Position numbers and translations under genes: made by a program. From positions 1 through 64,000 of the forward strand of contig CAWDAN010000007.1 in NCBI GenBank assembly GCA_963800335.1: DNA of 64,000 nt, written 5' to 3'. The notes beneath the pieces were generated by a model. That model did no database searches. It saw only the letters and a list, made by a program, of their open reading frames with translations, and was not told the origin of the DNA. This stretch comes from Flavisphingopyxis sp963800335. GTDB lineage: Bacteria > Pseudomonadota > Alphaproteobacteria > Sphingomonadales > Sphingomonadaceae. Shown here in pieces: positions 35,659 through 44,488 of the stretch. Each line of letters starts with the position of its first letter. The first letter of the stretch is position 1.

Positions 35659-35733
35659 GCTGCTGTAGCTCAGTGGTAGAGCACACCCTTGGTAAGGGTG
35701 AGGCCGAGAGTTCAATCCTCTCCAGCAGCACCA
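35659..35733 (+). tRNA. tRNA-Thr (GGT)
   Basis: A 75-nt tRNA with encoded CCA. The acceptor GCTGCTG pairs with CAGCAGC. The anticodon stem CACCC/GGGTG encloses TTGGTAA, giving GGT (threonine). Its last 22 bases overlap the end of hisIE on the other strand. Confidence 0.95.
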
Positions 35734-36398
35734 TCATCCCTTTTGGCATCGGCCTTCTTTGTATCGACGACGTGACGCCGCGCGAGCTCGGCCTCGACCG
35801 CCGCCCAGTCTCGCCCGATGGCATTGAGCATAACGGTCAGGTGAAAGGCGAGGTCGGCGGTTTCGCTGACGCATTCGTCGATATCGCCCGTCGCCGCGGC
35901 AAGCGCGGTCTCGACACCCTCTTCGCCCACCTTCTGCGCGATCCGCTTGATCCCGCGCGCCATCAGGCTGGCGGTATAGCTCGTCGCCGGATCGGCCGAT
36001 GCGCGCTCGGCGACGATGTTTTCCAGGCTGGCGGGAAAGGCGAATCGCGCATCGCCCGCGCCGAAACAGCTCGCCGTGCCGCGATGACAGGTCGGCCCCG
36101 CGGGGTTTGCCAGCACCAGCAGCGTGTCGCCGTCGCAATCGGCCTCGATCGAGACGATGGTCAGGCTGTTGCCGCTGCTCTCGCCCTTTTGCCATAGCCG
36201 CTGCTTCGAGCGACTGAAGAAGGTCGCCTTGCCGCTGGCGAGGCTGGCGTCGAGCGCTTCGCGGTTCATATAGCCGAGCATCAGGACCTGGCGCGTCGCG
36301 GCGTGCTGGACGATCGCGGGGATCAACCCGCCGGTCTTGTTCCAATCGAGCGTGGCGGGGTCGAATCGGGCGATATTGGTGCGCTCAGGGTCGGTCAT
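35712..36398 (-). CDS. hisIE: HisIE: phosphoribosyl-AMP cyclohydrolase / phosphoribosyl-ATP pyrophosphatase
   Basis: A 228-residue bifunctional enzyme for steps 2 and 3 of histidine synthesis. The HisI domain (residues 1-115) has the metal motif E-A-D-C-D-G-D-T (D87, D89) and the zinc cysteines C104 (T-C-H-R-G) and C111. The HisE domain (about 125-205) has K-V-G-E-E-G-V-E-T (residue 156). It is the last gene of the operon, overlapping the end of hisF by 14 bases. The hydrophilic C-terminal tail is coded through the 3' part of tRNA-Thr, an odd overlap. In many relatives HisI and HisE are separate. Confidence 0.93.
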   Translation of the reverse strand: MTDPERTNIARFDPATLDWNKTGGLIPAIVQHAATRQVLMLGYMNREALDASLASGKATFFSRSKQRLWQKGESSGNSLTIVSIEADCDGDTLLVLANPAGPTCHRGTASCFGAGDARFAFPASLENIVAERASADPATSYTASLMARGIKRIAQKVGEEGVETALAAATGDIDECVSETADLAFHLTVMLNAIGRDWAAVEAELARRHVVDTKKADAKRDDGAAGED

Positions 36399-37164
36399 AG
36401 GGGCGTATCTCTATCCCGCGCGCGGCGAGATCCTGTTTGAGGTCGGGAATCGCGACGCGGCGATCGTGGAAGATGCTGGCGGCCAGCCCGCCGCTCGCAC
36501 CCGCGGCGTGCGCATCGGCGAAATGCCCGGCCTTGCCCGCACCGCCCGAGGCGATGACGGGAACGTCGACCGCGGCGACGACGGCGGCAATATGGTCGCA
36601 GTCATAGCCACCCTGCATGCCGTCGCGTTTCATGCAGTTGAGGACGATCTCGCCCGCGCCGCGCTCGGTCGCCTCGCGCGCCCAGGCGATGCTTTCGCGC
36701 CCGGCATCGCGGCTCGTCGCTTCGCTGCCGGTATATTGTTTGACCCGATAGGTGCCACCGTCGTCGCGGAAGCTGTCGAGACCCAGGACGACGCACTGGC
36801 TACCGAAATCGCGCGCGAGTGCGTCGATCAGGTCGGGGTCGGCGAGCGCGGGCGAATTGATCGACAGCTTGTCGGCCCCCGCGTCGAGCACGGCGGCAGC
36901 AGCATCGCGTGTCGCAATGCCGCCCGCGACGGCGAAGGGGATATCGATCACCCGCGCGACGCGCTCGACCCAGGCGAGGTCGATGCCGCGCCGCTCGGCG
37001 CTCGCGGTAATGTCATAGAAGACCAGCTCGTCGGCGCCATGGTCGCGATAATAGAGCGCGTGTTCGACGATATCGCCGACGTCGCGATGGTTGGCGAACT
37101 GGACGCCCTTGACCACGCGCCCGGCGCGCACGTCGAGGCAGGGGATGATCCTAAATGCGGGCAC
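36385..37164 (-). CDS. hisF: HisF: imidazole glycerol-phosphate synthase, cyclase subunit
   Basis: A 259-residue TIM-barrel cyclase that with HisH makes IGP and AICAR. It has the family start R-I-I-P-C-L-D-V (catalytic Asp equivalent in C-L-D), V-A-G-G-I, and the C-terminal V-I-A-S-G-G-A-G. A longer open frame exists, but the GTG at 37164 directly ahead of P-A-F-R-I-I-P fits family length. It overlaps hisA by 14 bases, so translation is probably coupled. Confidence 0.93.
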   Translation of the reverse strand: MPAFRIIPCLDVRAGRVVKGVQFANHRDVGDIVEHALYYRDHGADELVFYDITASAERRGIDLAWVERVARVIDIPFAVAGGIATRDAAAAVLDAGADKLSINSPALADPDLIDALARDFGSQCVVLGLDSFRDDGGTYRVKQYTGSEATSRDAGRESIAWAREATERGAGEIVLNCMKRDGMQGGYDCDHIAAVVAAVDVPVIASGGAGKAGHFADAHAAGASGGLAASIFHDRRVAIPDLKQDLAARGIEIRPYDRP

Positions 37165-37879
37165 GGGCAATCGCCTCTCGCAAATCGATCCGCTCTTCCC
37201 ACAGCGCCTTGCCGACGATCGCCGATGCCGCGCCGGTTGCGGCGAGCGCGGCGATATCGTCAAGGTTCGACACGCCGCCCGACGCCTGGATCGCGATTTC
37301 GGGCAGGCGTTCGACGAGGCTGCGGACGAGCGCGCTATTGGGCCCCGCCATCATCCCGTCGCGGCCAATGTCGGTCACGAGGATATGGCGCGCCGCGGGA
37401 ATGCGTGCGGCGGCATCCCACAGCGACACGCGCGACGATTCGCGCCAGCCCGACAGCGCGCAGATCGGCACGCCTTCTTCCAAATTGATATCGAGCGCGA
37501 GCGCAATGCGATCGGCCCCGTGCGTGGCGATCATCGCCGACACCGCGTCGGGATCGGTCACCGCGAGGCTGCCGATGACGACGCGCGCCGCGCCGGCATG
37601 GAGCATCGCCGCCACCTGGTCGGCGGTGCGGAAACCGCCCGCGACCTGCAGCCGCAGCGATGATGTCCGCGCGAGTTCGGCGATCAGCGCGTGCTGGCGC
37701 GGTTCGCGTGCGCGCGCGCCGTCGAGATCGACGATATGGCTCCAGCGCGCGCCCGCTTCGGCATAGTCGCTAAGTGCGTCGCGCGGATTGCGCGCATAAT
37801 CGGTGCGCGCATCGAAATCGCCCTGGCGCAGGCGAACGCAGCCGCCGTCGATCAGGTCGATCGCGGGATAGATCAGCAT
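37151..37879 (-). CDS. hisA: HisA: phosphoribosylformimino-AICAR ribotide isomerase
   Basis: A 242-residue TIM-barrel isomerase, step 4 of the pathway. The N-terminal Y-P-A-I-D-L-I-D-G-G carries the catalytic aspartate (D8). V-A-G-G-F-R near residue 79 and L-V-T-D-I-G-R-D-G (second catalytic Asp, near residue 169) are present. The start overlaps hisH by 7 bases. Confidence 0.94.
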   Translation of the reverse strand: MLIYPAIDLIDGGCVRLRQGDFDARTDYARNPRDALSDYAEAGARWSHIVDLDGARAREPRQHALIAELARTSSLRLQVAGGFRTADQVAAMLHAGAARVVIGSLAVTDPDAVSAMIATHGADRIALALDINLEEGVPICALSGWRESSRVSLWDAAARIPAARHILVTDIGRDGMMAGPNSALVRSLVERLPEIAIQASGGVSNLDDIAALAATGAASAIVGKALWEERIDLREAIARARI

Positions 37880-38517
37880 GGCACGGGCTCCGATGTGCGG
37901 GCGAGAAACGCCTTGAGGAACGCCGCGCCGACGGCGCCCGATCGTTCAGGGTGGAACTGCGCGGCGATGACATTGCCGTGTTCGACGACTGCCGGGATCG
38001 CACCGCCATAATCAGCGACCGCGATGCTCGCTGGCCCGTCGTCGCAGGCAAAGCTGTGCGCGAAATAGGCGTAGTCGCCATCGGCAAGGCCCGCGACCCC
38101 AATCCCGGAGAATGGCGCGCGCAATGTCAGGCGGCTCCAGCCCATGTGCGGAACCGGGCGACCCGGCGCGGCGGCGATGCGGCGGACACGGCCGGGGATC
38201 ATGCCGAGCATCGCGACATCGTCCTCTTCGCTGTGCTCGAACAGCAACTGCATGCCCAGGCAGATGCCGAGCACCGGCTGGGTCAGCGATGGGATCACGT
38301 CGCGCAGGCCGAGTGCGGCGATCCGCGCCATCGCAAAGCCCGCTGCGCCGACGCCGGGGACGACAACGCGTCGCGCGCTGCGCAGCGTGTCGGGATCGGC
38401 GGTCCGCACGGGATCGCAACCGAGCCGTTCGAAAGCCAGCGCGATCGAGGCGATGTTGCCATAGCCGAGGTCGAGGATCGCCAGGTCGGGGGCGGGTGCG
38501 TCCGTCTCGACGCTCAC
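37873..38517 (-). CDS. hisH: HisH: imidazole glycerol-phosphate synthase, glutaminase subunit
   Basis: A 214-residue class I glutamine amidotransferase. The nucleophile C86 lies in G-I-C-L-G-M-Q and the partner H189 and E191 in Q-F-H-P-E-R-S-G. It supplies ammonia to HisF. The start overlaps the end of the upstream hisC-hisB gene (38514) by four bases. Confidence 0.94.
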   Translation of the reverse strand: MSVETDAPAPDLAILDLGYGNIASIALAFERLGCDPVRTADPDTLRSARRVVVPGVGAAGFAMARIAALGLRDVIPSLTQPVLGICLGMQLLFEHSEEDDVAMLGMIPGRVRRIAAAPGRPVPHMGWSRLTLRAPFSGIGVAGLADGDYAYFAHSFACDDGPASIAVADYGGAIPAVVEHGNVIAAQFHPERSGAVGAAFLKAFLARTSEPVPC

Positions 38518-40169
38518 AGCACGCCCTTGGTGCTAGGCACGCTCAGTCCGTCGCCCTCGGGCCTTACCGCCTGGCGCAGTGCGCGCCCGAATGCCTTGTA
38601 GCACGCCTCGGTCTTGTGATGGTCGTTGTCGCCGGTGACGCGGACATGGAGCGCCGCGCCGAGACTGTCGGCAAAGCTGCGAAAGACATGGCGCGTCATC
38701 TCGGTCGGATAGGCGCCGATATGACTTGCGGTGAAATCGCCGTCGAACCTGGCGAACGGGCGGCCCGACAGGTCGATCAGCACCTCGGCCTGCGTTTCGT
38801 CCATCGGCAGCGAGAATCCGAAACGGCCGATCCCGCGCCGCGCGCCGAGCGCATCGGACAGCGCGCTGCCGAACGCGATCGCGCAATCCTCGATGCTGTG
38901 ATGCGCGTCGATGTCGAGGTCGCCCTCGCATTGCAGGATCAGCGAGAATCCGGCGTGCGCCGCGACCTGGTCGAGCATGTGGTCGTAAAACGGAATACCG
39001 GTAGCGATGCTGCGCGGCTCGGCGCGGTCGAGGTCGATCGCGACCGCGATGCGGGTTTCCTTGGTCTGGCGGATCGCCTGGCCGGTCCGGTTCGTGCGCT
39101 CGGCGGTGTGGCCGAACAGCGCGAGCAAGGCGGCGTTTTCGGCAGGCGTGCCGATTGTCGCGCGGACCGCGCCGAGCGCGACCTGCGGGCGAAAACGGAG
39201 CAGGACGCCAGCCGCTTCGGCTCGCCGGGCGAGCGCGGCGGGATCGGCGACATCGAGCAGGAGGAAATTCGCGCCGCCTTCGCGCACCGAGTTGACGCCG
39301 TCTGCATCGCGCAGCAGTGCGGCAAGCCGCGCTCGGTCGGCGATAATCGTGGCAATGCGCTCGGCGTGGATCGGCATCAGCGTCGGCGCGAGCGCGTCGA
39401 GCGCGGCGGCGAGCGACGGCGAAGGCAGGGCATAGGGCGGCAGGACGCGCCCGACGATCGCGGTCAGCGAAGAAGGGCCGACCAGCGCACCGATCCGCGC
39501 CCCGGCAAGGCCATAGGCTTTCGACAGCGTGCGCAGGACGACGAGGTTGTCCGCGCGCGTCGCTTCGGTCGCCATGCTCTCGACATCGGCGAACTCGATA
39601 TAGGCTTCGTCGAGGACGATCAGCGTGTCGGGCAGTGCGGCGTCGACGCGGCGAACCGTCTCGGGCGCGATGACATCGCCGGTCGGGTTGTTGGGCGAGC
39701 AGAGGAAGACGAGCTTGACCGCACCGTCACGCCGGACTGCGTCGATCAACGCGTCTTCGTCGAGCGCGAAATCGGCGGTTAGCGGCACTTCGACGACGCG
39801 CGCGCCCTGGATCCGCGCGGCCTGCGCATATTGGCCGAAGGTCGGCGGGCAGCAGGCGACGGCGTCCTCACCCGCGCGGCAGAAGGCCCGCACCAGCGCG
39901 TCGATCGCATCATCGGCACCGCGCGTGACGACGATCTCGTCGGGGGCAACGCCATAAAGCGCTGCCATCCGCGCGGTCAGCCGCAGCGCCTGCGGATCGG
40001 GATAGCGGTTGATGTCGTCGGCAAGCGGCCCGGTGACGAGCGGCGGATAGCCATTCTCGTTCGAATCGAGCTTGACGATGTCGCGTGCGCTGGCCGGGTT
40101 GGCAGCAATGTCGACGTGCGGCAGCGCCAGGATTTCGGGGCGCGCGAGGCGTTCGGCGAGGCTGGTCAT
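38514..40169 (-). CDS. hisC-hisB: HisC-HisB fusion: histidinol-phosphate aminotransferase / imidazoleglycerol-phosphate dehydratase
   Basis: One continuous 551-residue frame holds two histidine enzymes. Residues 1-353 are HisC, a fold-type I PLP aminotransferase with L-D-S-N-E-N, S-P-N-N-P-T-G and the Schiff-base lysine K217 in T-L-S-K-A-Y-G. Residues 366-551 are HisB dehydratase with T-K-E-T-R-I-A-V, the metal motif H-H-S-I-E-D (423-428) and D-N-D-H-H-K-T-E. The junction (354-365) has no stop and no Met; Thr359 (ACG, 39093-39095) lies where a free HisB would start. Usual relatives keep these as two genes. Both domains look complete. A consensus error that removed a stop is possible. Confidence 0.88.
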   Translation of the reverse strand: MTSLAERLARPEILALPHVDIAANPASARDIVKLDSNENGYPPLVTGPLADDINRYPDPQALRLTARMAALYGVAPDEIVVTRGADDAIDALVRAFCRAGEDAVACCPPTFGQYAQAARIQGARVVEVPLTADFALDEDALIDAVRRDGAVKLVFLCSPNNPTGDVIAPETVRRVDAALPDTLIVLDEAYIEFADVESMATEATRADNLVVLRTLSKAYGLAGARIGALVGPSSLTAIVGRVLPPYALPSPSLAAALDALAPTLMPIHAERIATIIADRARLAALLRDADGVNSVREGGANFLLLDVADPAALARRAEAAGVLLRFRPQVALGAVRATIGTPAENAALLALFGHTAERTNRTGQAIRQTKETRIAVAIDLDRAEPRSIATGIPFYDHMLDQVAAHAGFSLILQCEGDLDIDAHHSIEDCAIAFGSALSDALGARRGIGRFGFSLPMDETQAEVLIDLSGRPFARFDGDFTASHIGAYPTEMTRHVFRSFADSLGAALHVRVTGDNDHHKTEACYKAFGRALRQAVRPEGDGLSVPSTKGVL

Positions 40170-41474
40170 GCGGTCGCTCCTGCGTTTTGCGTGACGAGGC
40201 GGGCCTCGGCGGCGCGCGCGTGCGCCTCGAGGCCTTCGATCCGCGCCAGCGTCGCAGCAGGCGCAGCGATCTTGCGCAGCGCGGCGGGGGTAACGCTTTG
40301 CACCGTCATCGCCTTGAGGAAGGTGTGGACGGTGACGCCGCCCCAGGCGCGGGCGCCGCCGTCGGTCGGCAGGACATGGCTTGACCCGGCGAGATAGTCG
40401 CCGAAGGTTTCGGCGGCGAGCGCGCCGGCGAACACCGCGCCGGCATTGCGGATCGCGGGCAGCAGCGCGTCGGGATCGGCGATCGCGAGCGAGAGATGCT
40501 CGGGCGCATAGAGGTTGGCGATATCGGCGGCGATCGCAAGGCTGTCGGCGATGATGATCCGCGCATTGTCGAGCGAGGCGAGCGCGATATCGCGGCGTGG
40601 CAGCGACGCGGCGAGCTCGGGGAGCAAGGCTGCGACACGTTTGGCGAGAGCGGCGTCAGTCGTCACCAGCACGACCTGCGCGCTGGCGTCGTGTTCGGCC
40701 TGGCCGAGCAGGTCGGCGGCGACGATTTCGGGCGACGCATCGCCATCGGCGATGACCATCAGCTCGCTCGGGCCGGCGGGCAGGTCGATCGCGGGGCCGC
40801 CAGCCATCGCCGCGACCTGCGTCTTGGCTTCGGCCACCCAGGCATTGCCGGGGCCGCAGATTTTGGCGCAGCGCCGAATGGAACCAGCACCGAAAGCCAG
40901 CGCGGCGATCGCCTGCGCGCCGCCGACGCACCAGATCGCATCGATCCCGGCAAGCTCGGCGGCAACCGCGATCGCGGGGTCGAGCGTGCCGTCGGGTCGC
41001 GGCGGGGTGACGACGGTGATGTTGGGCACGCCTGCGGCCTTGGCGGGGATTGCGAGCATCATCAGCGTCGAAAACAACGGCGCGGTCCCGCCCGGCACAT
41101 AGATGCCGACGCTGTCGATCGGCCGCCACAGCTTGCGCACGGTCGAGTCCGGGCAACGTTTCGATGCTGAGGTCGGCGGGTCGTGCGGCATCGTGGAAGC
41201 GCGCGATGTTGGCACGCGCCAGCTGCATGGCGCGCAGTTGATCGGTCGACAGTCGGCGCCGCGCGTCTTCGGCCGCGAGCGCGACGGGGATGCGCTTGGG
41301 AGGCGTTCCGTCGAGCCGCTCGGCGTGCGCACACAGCGCATCCCAGCCTGAGTCGCGCACGTCTTTGATAATCGTGCGCACGCCCTCACGCAGCGCCGCG
41401 TCGACACGCGCCGCCGGACGCGCGAGGGCCGCAACGCGCCCGTTATCGTCCAGATCGGACCAGCTTAGCGTCAT
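40166..41474 (-). CDS. hisD: HisD: histidinol dehydrogenase; frame broken once
   Basis: Histidinol dehydrogenase, the last two oxidation steps. The N-terminal part reads from ATG 41474 (T-L-S-W-S-D-L-D-D) to about 41150. After a one-base loss in the CCCGG near there the rest follows in another frame (L-W-R-P-I-D-S-V-G-I-Y-V-P-G-G, then G-P-S-E-L-M-V-I-A-D, ending in G-S-S-H-V-L-P-T). The zinc and catalytic region is complete and total length is about 436 residues, as expected. The start overlaps the hisG stop. As the gene is in a full his operon, the break is probably a sequence error. Confidence 0.87.
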
Positions 41475-42364
41475 CACATCATCATCTTTTCAATCGGGAC
41501 GACGAGGATTGCCGAAGCGCCGGCGGCTTTCAGCTTCTGCAACGTCTCCCAGAAGACAGATTCCTGGCACACCGCGTGGACCGCGAACTGGCCGGGGCGG
41601 CCGTGCAGTGGCAGGACGGTCGGCGCGCCCGCCCCGGGCAACAGCGCGGTGATCGCGGGCAGGTTCTCGCTGCCCGCGTTGAGCATGATATACTTGGCCT
41701 CCTTGGTCGCCAGCACGCCCTCGATTCGTCCGAGCATCTGCTCGGTAGCAGCGGCCTTGGCGGCATCGACGGGGCGTTGCGCGCGGACCAGCACGGCCTC
41801 GCTTTCGTAGATTGTGTCGAACGCGACGAGGCCGTTGGCGTCGAGCGTCGCGCCGGTAGAGACGATGTCGCAGATGAAGTCGGCGATGCCGAGCCGCGGG
41901 GCGAGTTCGACCGCGCCATTCATCGTCACGATCGAGGCCTCGACCCCTGCATCGACGAGGAAGCGTCCGACGATGCGCGGGTATGATGTCGCGATGCGCT
42001 TTCCCGACAGGCTCGCAGGTGAAGTATAGGCGGTATTGTCCTTGCCCGCGATCTTGAGCGTGCAGCGGCCGAAGCCGAGGCGGCTGACAATCTCGAACTG
42101 CGCCGAAGGCGTGCCGAGAGCGAATTCCTCGAGCACGTTGCCGCCGACGATACCGAAATCGCACACCCCGTCGGCGACGAAGGTCGGGATGTCGTCGTCT
42201 CGGACGAACAACAGGTCGAGCGGGAAGTTCTCGACGCGCGCGGCGAGGTCATTGACGCCCTTGACGACGCGCATGCCCGCATCGCGCAGCAGCTCGCGGC
42301 TGTAATCGGCAAGTCGCCCGTTCTTCTGGATCGCGATGTGGAGTCGGTCGGAATCAGCGAACAT
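41474..42364 (-). CDS. hisG: HisG: ATP phosphoribosyltransferase (long form)
   Basis: A 296-residue first enzyme of histidine synthesis. The core has I-A-I-Q-K-N-G-R-L and D-F-G-I-V-G-G-N-V, and I-C-D-I-V-S-T-G-A-T is the PRPP-binding loop. The C-terminal domain of about 75 residues (P-A-I-T-A-L-L-P-G onward) is the histidine-sensing domain of the long hexameric form, so no HisZ is needed. I choose ATG 42364 because AAGGAG sits seven bases upstream; the GTG at 42379 is less likely. It overlaps the end of the regulator gene by 11 bases. Confidence 0.93.
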   Translation of the reverse strand: MFADSDRLHIAIQKNGRLADYSRELLRDAGMRVVKGVNDLAARVENFPLDLLFVRDDDIPTFVADGVCDFGIVGGNVLEEFALGTPSAQFEIVSRLGFGRCTLKIAGKDNTAYTSPASLSGKRIATSYPRIVGRFLVDAGVEASIVTMNGAVELAPRLGIADFICDIVSTGATLDANGLVAFDTIYESEAVLVRAQRPVDAAKAAATEQMLGRIEGVLATKEAKYIMLNAGSENLPAITALLPGAGAPTVLPLHGRPGQFAVHAVCQESVFWETLQKLKAAGASAILVVPIEKMMM

Positions 42365-42689
42365 TGCGCGCTCCTTCACCCTGACGACTGTTCACCGCAT
42401 CGAGCGTGCGGCGATAGCCGAGGTGCGGCTCATGCCTCAGAAAGCGTGCGACGCGCACGATCGTCGTCGTGCTGACGCCGGTATCGTCGTGGATCTCGCG
42501 ATACGACTTGTCGGTGGTGTCGAGTAATCTGGCGACCTGCCAGCGCTCGGCCAGGCTGTGGAGTTCGGCGGGTGTGCACAGGTCGCTAAGCAGCGCTGCC
42601 ATCTCGGCACGGTCGTTCGGAACGAGCAGGGCGTCGGACAGTTGCTCGAGGAGAAGGTCCTTGGAAAGAGGTTCGGATGGGGAGGCCAT
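42354..42689 (-). CDS. YerC/YecD-family TrpR-like regulator, first gene of the his operon
   Basis: A 111-residue protein with the TrpR/YerC fold: helices, then the helix-turn-helix region S-Y-R-E-I-H-D-D-T-G-V-S-T-T-T-I-V-R-V. The family includes TrpR and the YerC group linked to histidine genes. It is the first gene of the operon and overlaps hisG by 11 bases, so a role as a histidine-responsive repressor of its own operon is the natural inference. The palindromes just upstream (42703-42731) could be its operator. Ligand binding is not shown. Confidence 0.85.
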   Translation of the reverse strand: MASPSEPLSKDLLLEQLSDALLVPNDRAEMAALLSDLCTPAELHSLAERWQVARLLDTTDKSYREIHDDTGVSTTTIVRVARFLRHEPHLGYRRTLDAVNSRQGEGARNVR

Positions 42690-42702
42690 GTTTGCACCGC
42701 TT

Positions 42703-42731
42703 GTTATAACGTATTAGCGTGCTGTAACGCT
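42703..42731 (-). promoter_or_regulatory. Candidate operator/promoter of the his operon
   Basis: A perfect 8-base palindrome GTTATAAC (42703-42710) and an inverted repeat AGCGT (42716-42720) / ACGCT (42727-42731) with 6 bases between lie 14-42 bases upstream of the regulator ATG. They are placed as expected for an operator overlapping the promoter. Suggested by position and symmetry only. Confidence 0.4.
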
Positions 42732-42946
42732 GGAACGTAGCGATGCAAGCGTTTTGTGACGTCGAGCAGCGAGGGGAGGCGTCAAACTCTGAGCGCGAGC
42801 GTTCAGCCGCGTGACAAGACAGCGCCAAGGTCGCGGGCAAAAGCGGCGGAAATAGGCTGGGCGATACCGTAACGCGATCGGCCTGCGCTCGGAACTCAGG
42901 TCGTTCTACGAGATTTTGGAAATTAGGCTGACATCGCGGGAAATTA

Positions 42947-43021
42947 TGGTGGGCGTGGCAAGGATTGAACTTGCGACCCCTGCGATGTCAACACAGTGCT
43001 CTACCACTGAGCTACACGCCC
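42947..43021 (-). tRNA. tRNA-Val (GAC)
   Basis: A 75-nt tRNA with encoded CCA. The acceptor GGGCGTG pairs with CACGCCC. The anticodon stem CTGTG/CGCAG (one G-U) encloses TTGACAT, giving GAC (valine). T-loop TTCAATC. Confidence 0.95.
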
Positions 43022-43106
43022 ACTCTGGAGCGGGTCACTAGTCGCATCGTCCGGGCGATGCAACCGCCAAACGGTCAATTCTTCAGGCACTGCCGAATGG
43101 AGGGGT

Positions 43107-43485
43107 TTAGCTCGTCCGGCTGGCGCTTTGTTGGCCGAACAATGCGTTCACTTCGGCGACCAAATCCTTGAGGTGGAACGGCTTCGACAAGAGCTTTGCG
43201 TGCGGCATTACCTCGCCGGCCTTCAATGATACGGCGGCAAAGCCGGTGATGAACATGATGCGCGTGTTCAGGTGCCACCGAGGCCGCATGCTGGGCAAGT
43301 TCGATGCCGTCCATCTCGGGCATGACGATATCGGTCAGCAGAAGGTCGAAGGTGCCCGATTCGAGCAAGGGCGCCGCCGCGCTGCCGCGATCGACATCGG
43401 TGACATGATAGCCCGCGTTGGTCAAAGCGCGCGCAAGGTACTCGCGCATGGCATCATCGTCTTCGGCTAGCAAAATGCGATTCAT
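43107..43485 (-). CDS. cpdR: CpdR single-domain response regulator; frame broken once
   Basis: A receiver-only protein of about 126 residues. R-I-L-L-A-E-D-D-D-A carries the acidic pair, L-L-L-T-D-I-V-M-P-E-M-D-G the phospho-acceptor aspartate and, after a one-base change near 43270, I-M-F-I-T-G-F-A-A-V and L-S-K-P-F-H-L-K-D-L complete the fold. The wording L-S-K-P-F-H-L-K-D-L-V and lack of an output domain match CpdR, the regulator that delivers substrates to ClpXP in Caulobacter. It is divergent from the N-formylglutamate amidohydrolase gene, a usual alphaproteobacterial neighbour. Confidence 0.83.
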
Positions 43486-43604
43486 GCGACTGTCCCTTCG
43501 TGTGTCGCGGTTGATATGCATGATTAGCAATTCGAGGGCCAGCGGCGATATCGCGCTGCGGCGCGGCGTTCCCATTTCGGGGCGATTTCGCTAACAAGGG
43601 TAAC

Positions 43605-44450
43605 ATGACCGAGGAGCAGCGATATTTTGCCTGGCAGGGCGGGCCGATTGCGCTTTCGCCCGTGGTCCTGGCCGTGCCGCATGCCGGGCGCGACTATCCC
43701 GCGCCGCTCATCGCGCAAGCGCGCGTGCCAATCTCGACATTACGAGGCTTAGAGGATCGCTATGCCGACCGCCTTGTCGCGCGCGCGGCGGCCGACGGTT
43801 TCCCGGTGCTGGTCGCGACGGCACCGCGGGCATTGGTCGACCTCAACCGGGACCCCGACGATCGCGAAGACCGGGGACCGTCTCGCGTGGCGGAAAGCCG
43901 TGCCGCGTCTGGCATGGGCGTTTTTCCGCATAGCGTTCCCAGTGCCGGTGACCTGTGGCGTGCCCCGTTCGATCGCGCCGAACTCGATGCCCGCATTGCG
44001 CTAGTTCACCGACCCTATCACGCCGCGCTCGCCGGCGCTCTGACCGCTGCCCGCGCGCGCCACGGCTCGGCGCTGTTGCTCGATATCCACTCGATGCCGC
44101 GTCGCGCGGGGAGGGGCTGGCCGGATTCGGCGGATATCGTGCTCGGCGACCGCTTGGGGACCAGCGCGGCCAAGGCCCTTGTCCGCGAGGCCGAAACCCT
44201 GATCGGATCGACAGGCCTCTCGTGCGCCCGCAATACGCCCTATGCCGGGGGATACTCGACCATACGTCATGGCAATCCCGCCACTGCCGTTCACGCGCTC
44301 CAGGTCGAAGTCGCGCGCGATCTCTATCTCGATGCTGATGGGGCCCCGGCACTGGTCGGGATCGAGAGGATCGCCGCCCTGGTTGCGCGGCTTGCCAACG
44401 CGCTGGGCGCGGCGGTCGGCGGGTCGGCATCGCTCGAGGCCGCTGAATAA
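43605..44450 (+). CDS. N-formylglutamate amidohydrolase family protein
   Basis: A 281-residue protein of the N-formylglutamate deformylase (FGase/HutG2) family. It has the metal-site start V-P-H-A-G-R-D-Y-P (His), D-L-N-R near residue 80, and L-L-L-D-I-H-S-M-P (Asp and His near residue 160). C-terminal H-A-L-Q-V-E-V-A-R-D-L-Y fits the substrate site. Such enzymes hydrolyse N-formyl-L-glutamate to formate and glutamate, but no hut genes are near, so the real substrate may differ. It neighbours cpdR, as in many alphaproteobacteria. Confidence 0.87.
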   Translation: MTEEQRYFAWQGGPIALSPVVLAVPHAGRDYPAPLIAQARVPISTLRGLEDRYADRLVARAAADGFPVLVATAPRALVDLNRDPDDREDRGPSRVAESRAASGMGVFPHSVPSAGDLWRAPFDRAELDARIALVHRPYHAALAGALTAARARHGSALLLDIHSMPRRAGRGWPDSADIVLGDRLGTSAAKALVREAETLIGSTGLSCARNTPYAGGYSTIRHGNPATAVHALQVEVARDLYLDADGAPALVGIERIAALVARLANALGAAVGGSASLEAAE

Positions 44451-44455
44451 CGCAC

Positions 44456-44488
44456 AAAAAACCACCTCGTACTGGATGTACGAGGTGG
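44456..44488 (-). terminator. Strong Rho-independent terminator
   Basis: Perfect 11-base-pair stem (44462-44472 with 44478-44488) and a 5-base loop. On the minus strand it runs into six T. On the plus strand there is no T-tract, so it serves minus-strand transcripts. Confidence 0.88.

Noticed and set aside
36337..37488. Long plus-strand frames across the his operon (36337, 37774, 38112)
   Set aside because: All lie opposite hisF, hisA, hisH and hisC-hisB, whose catalytic residues are intact on the minus strand.
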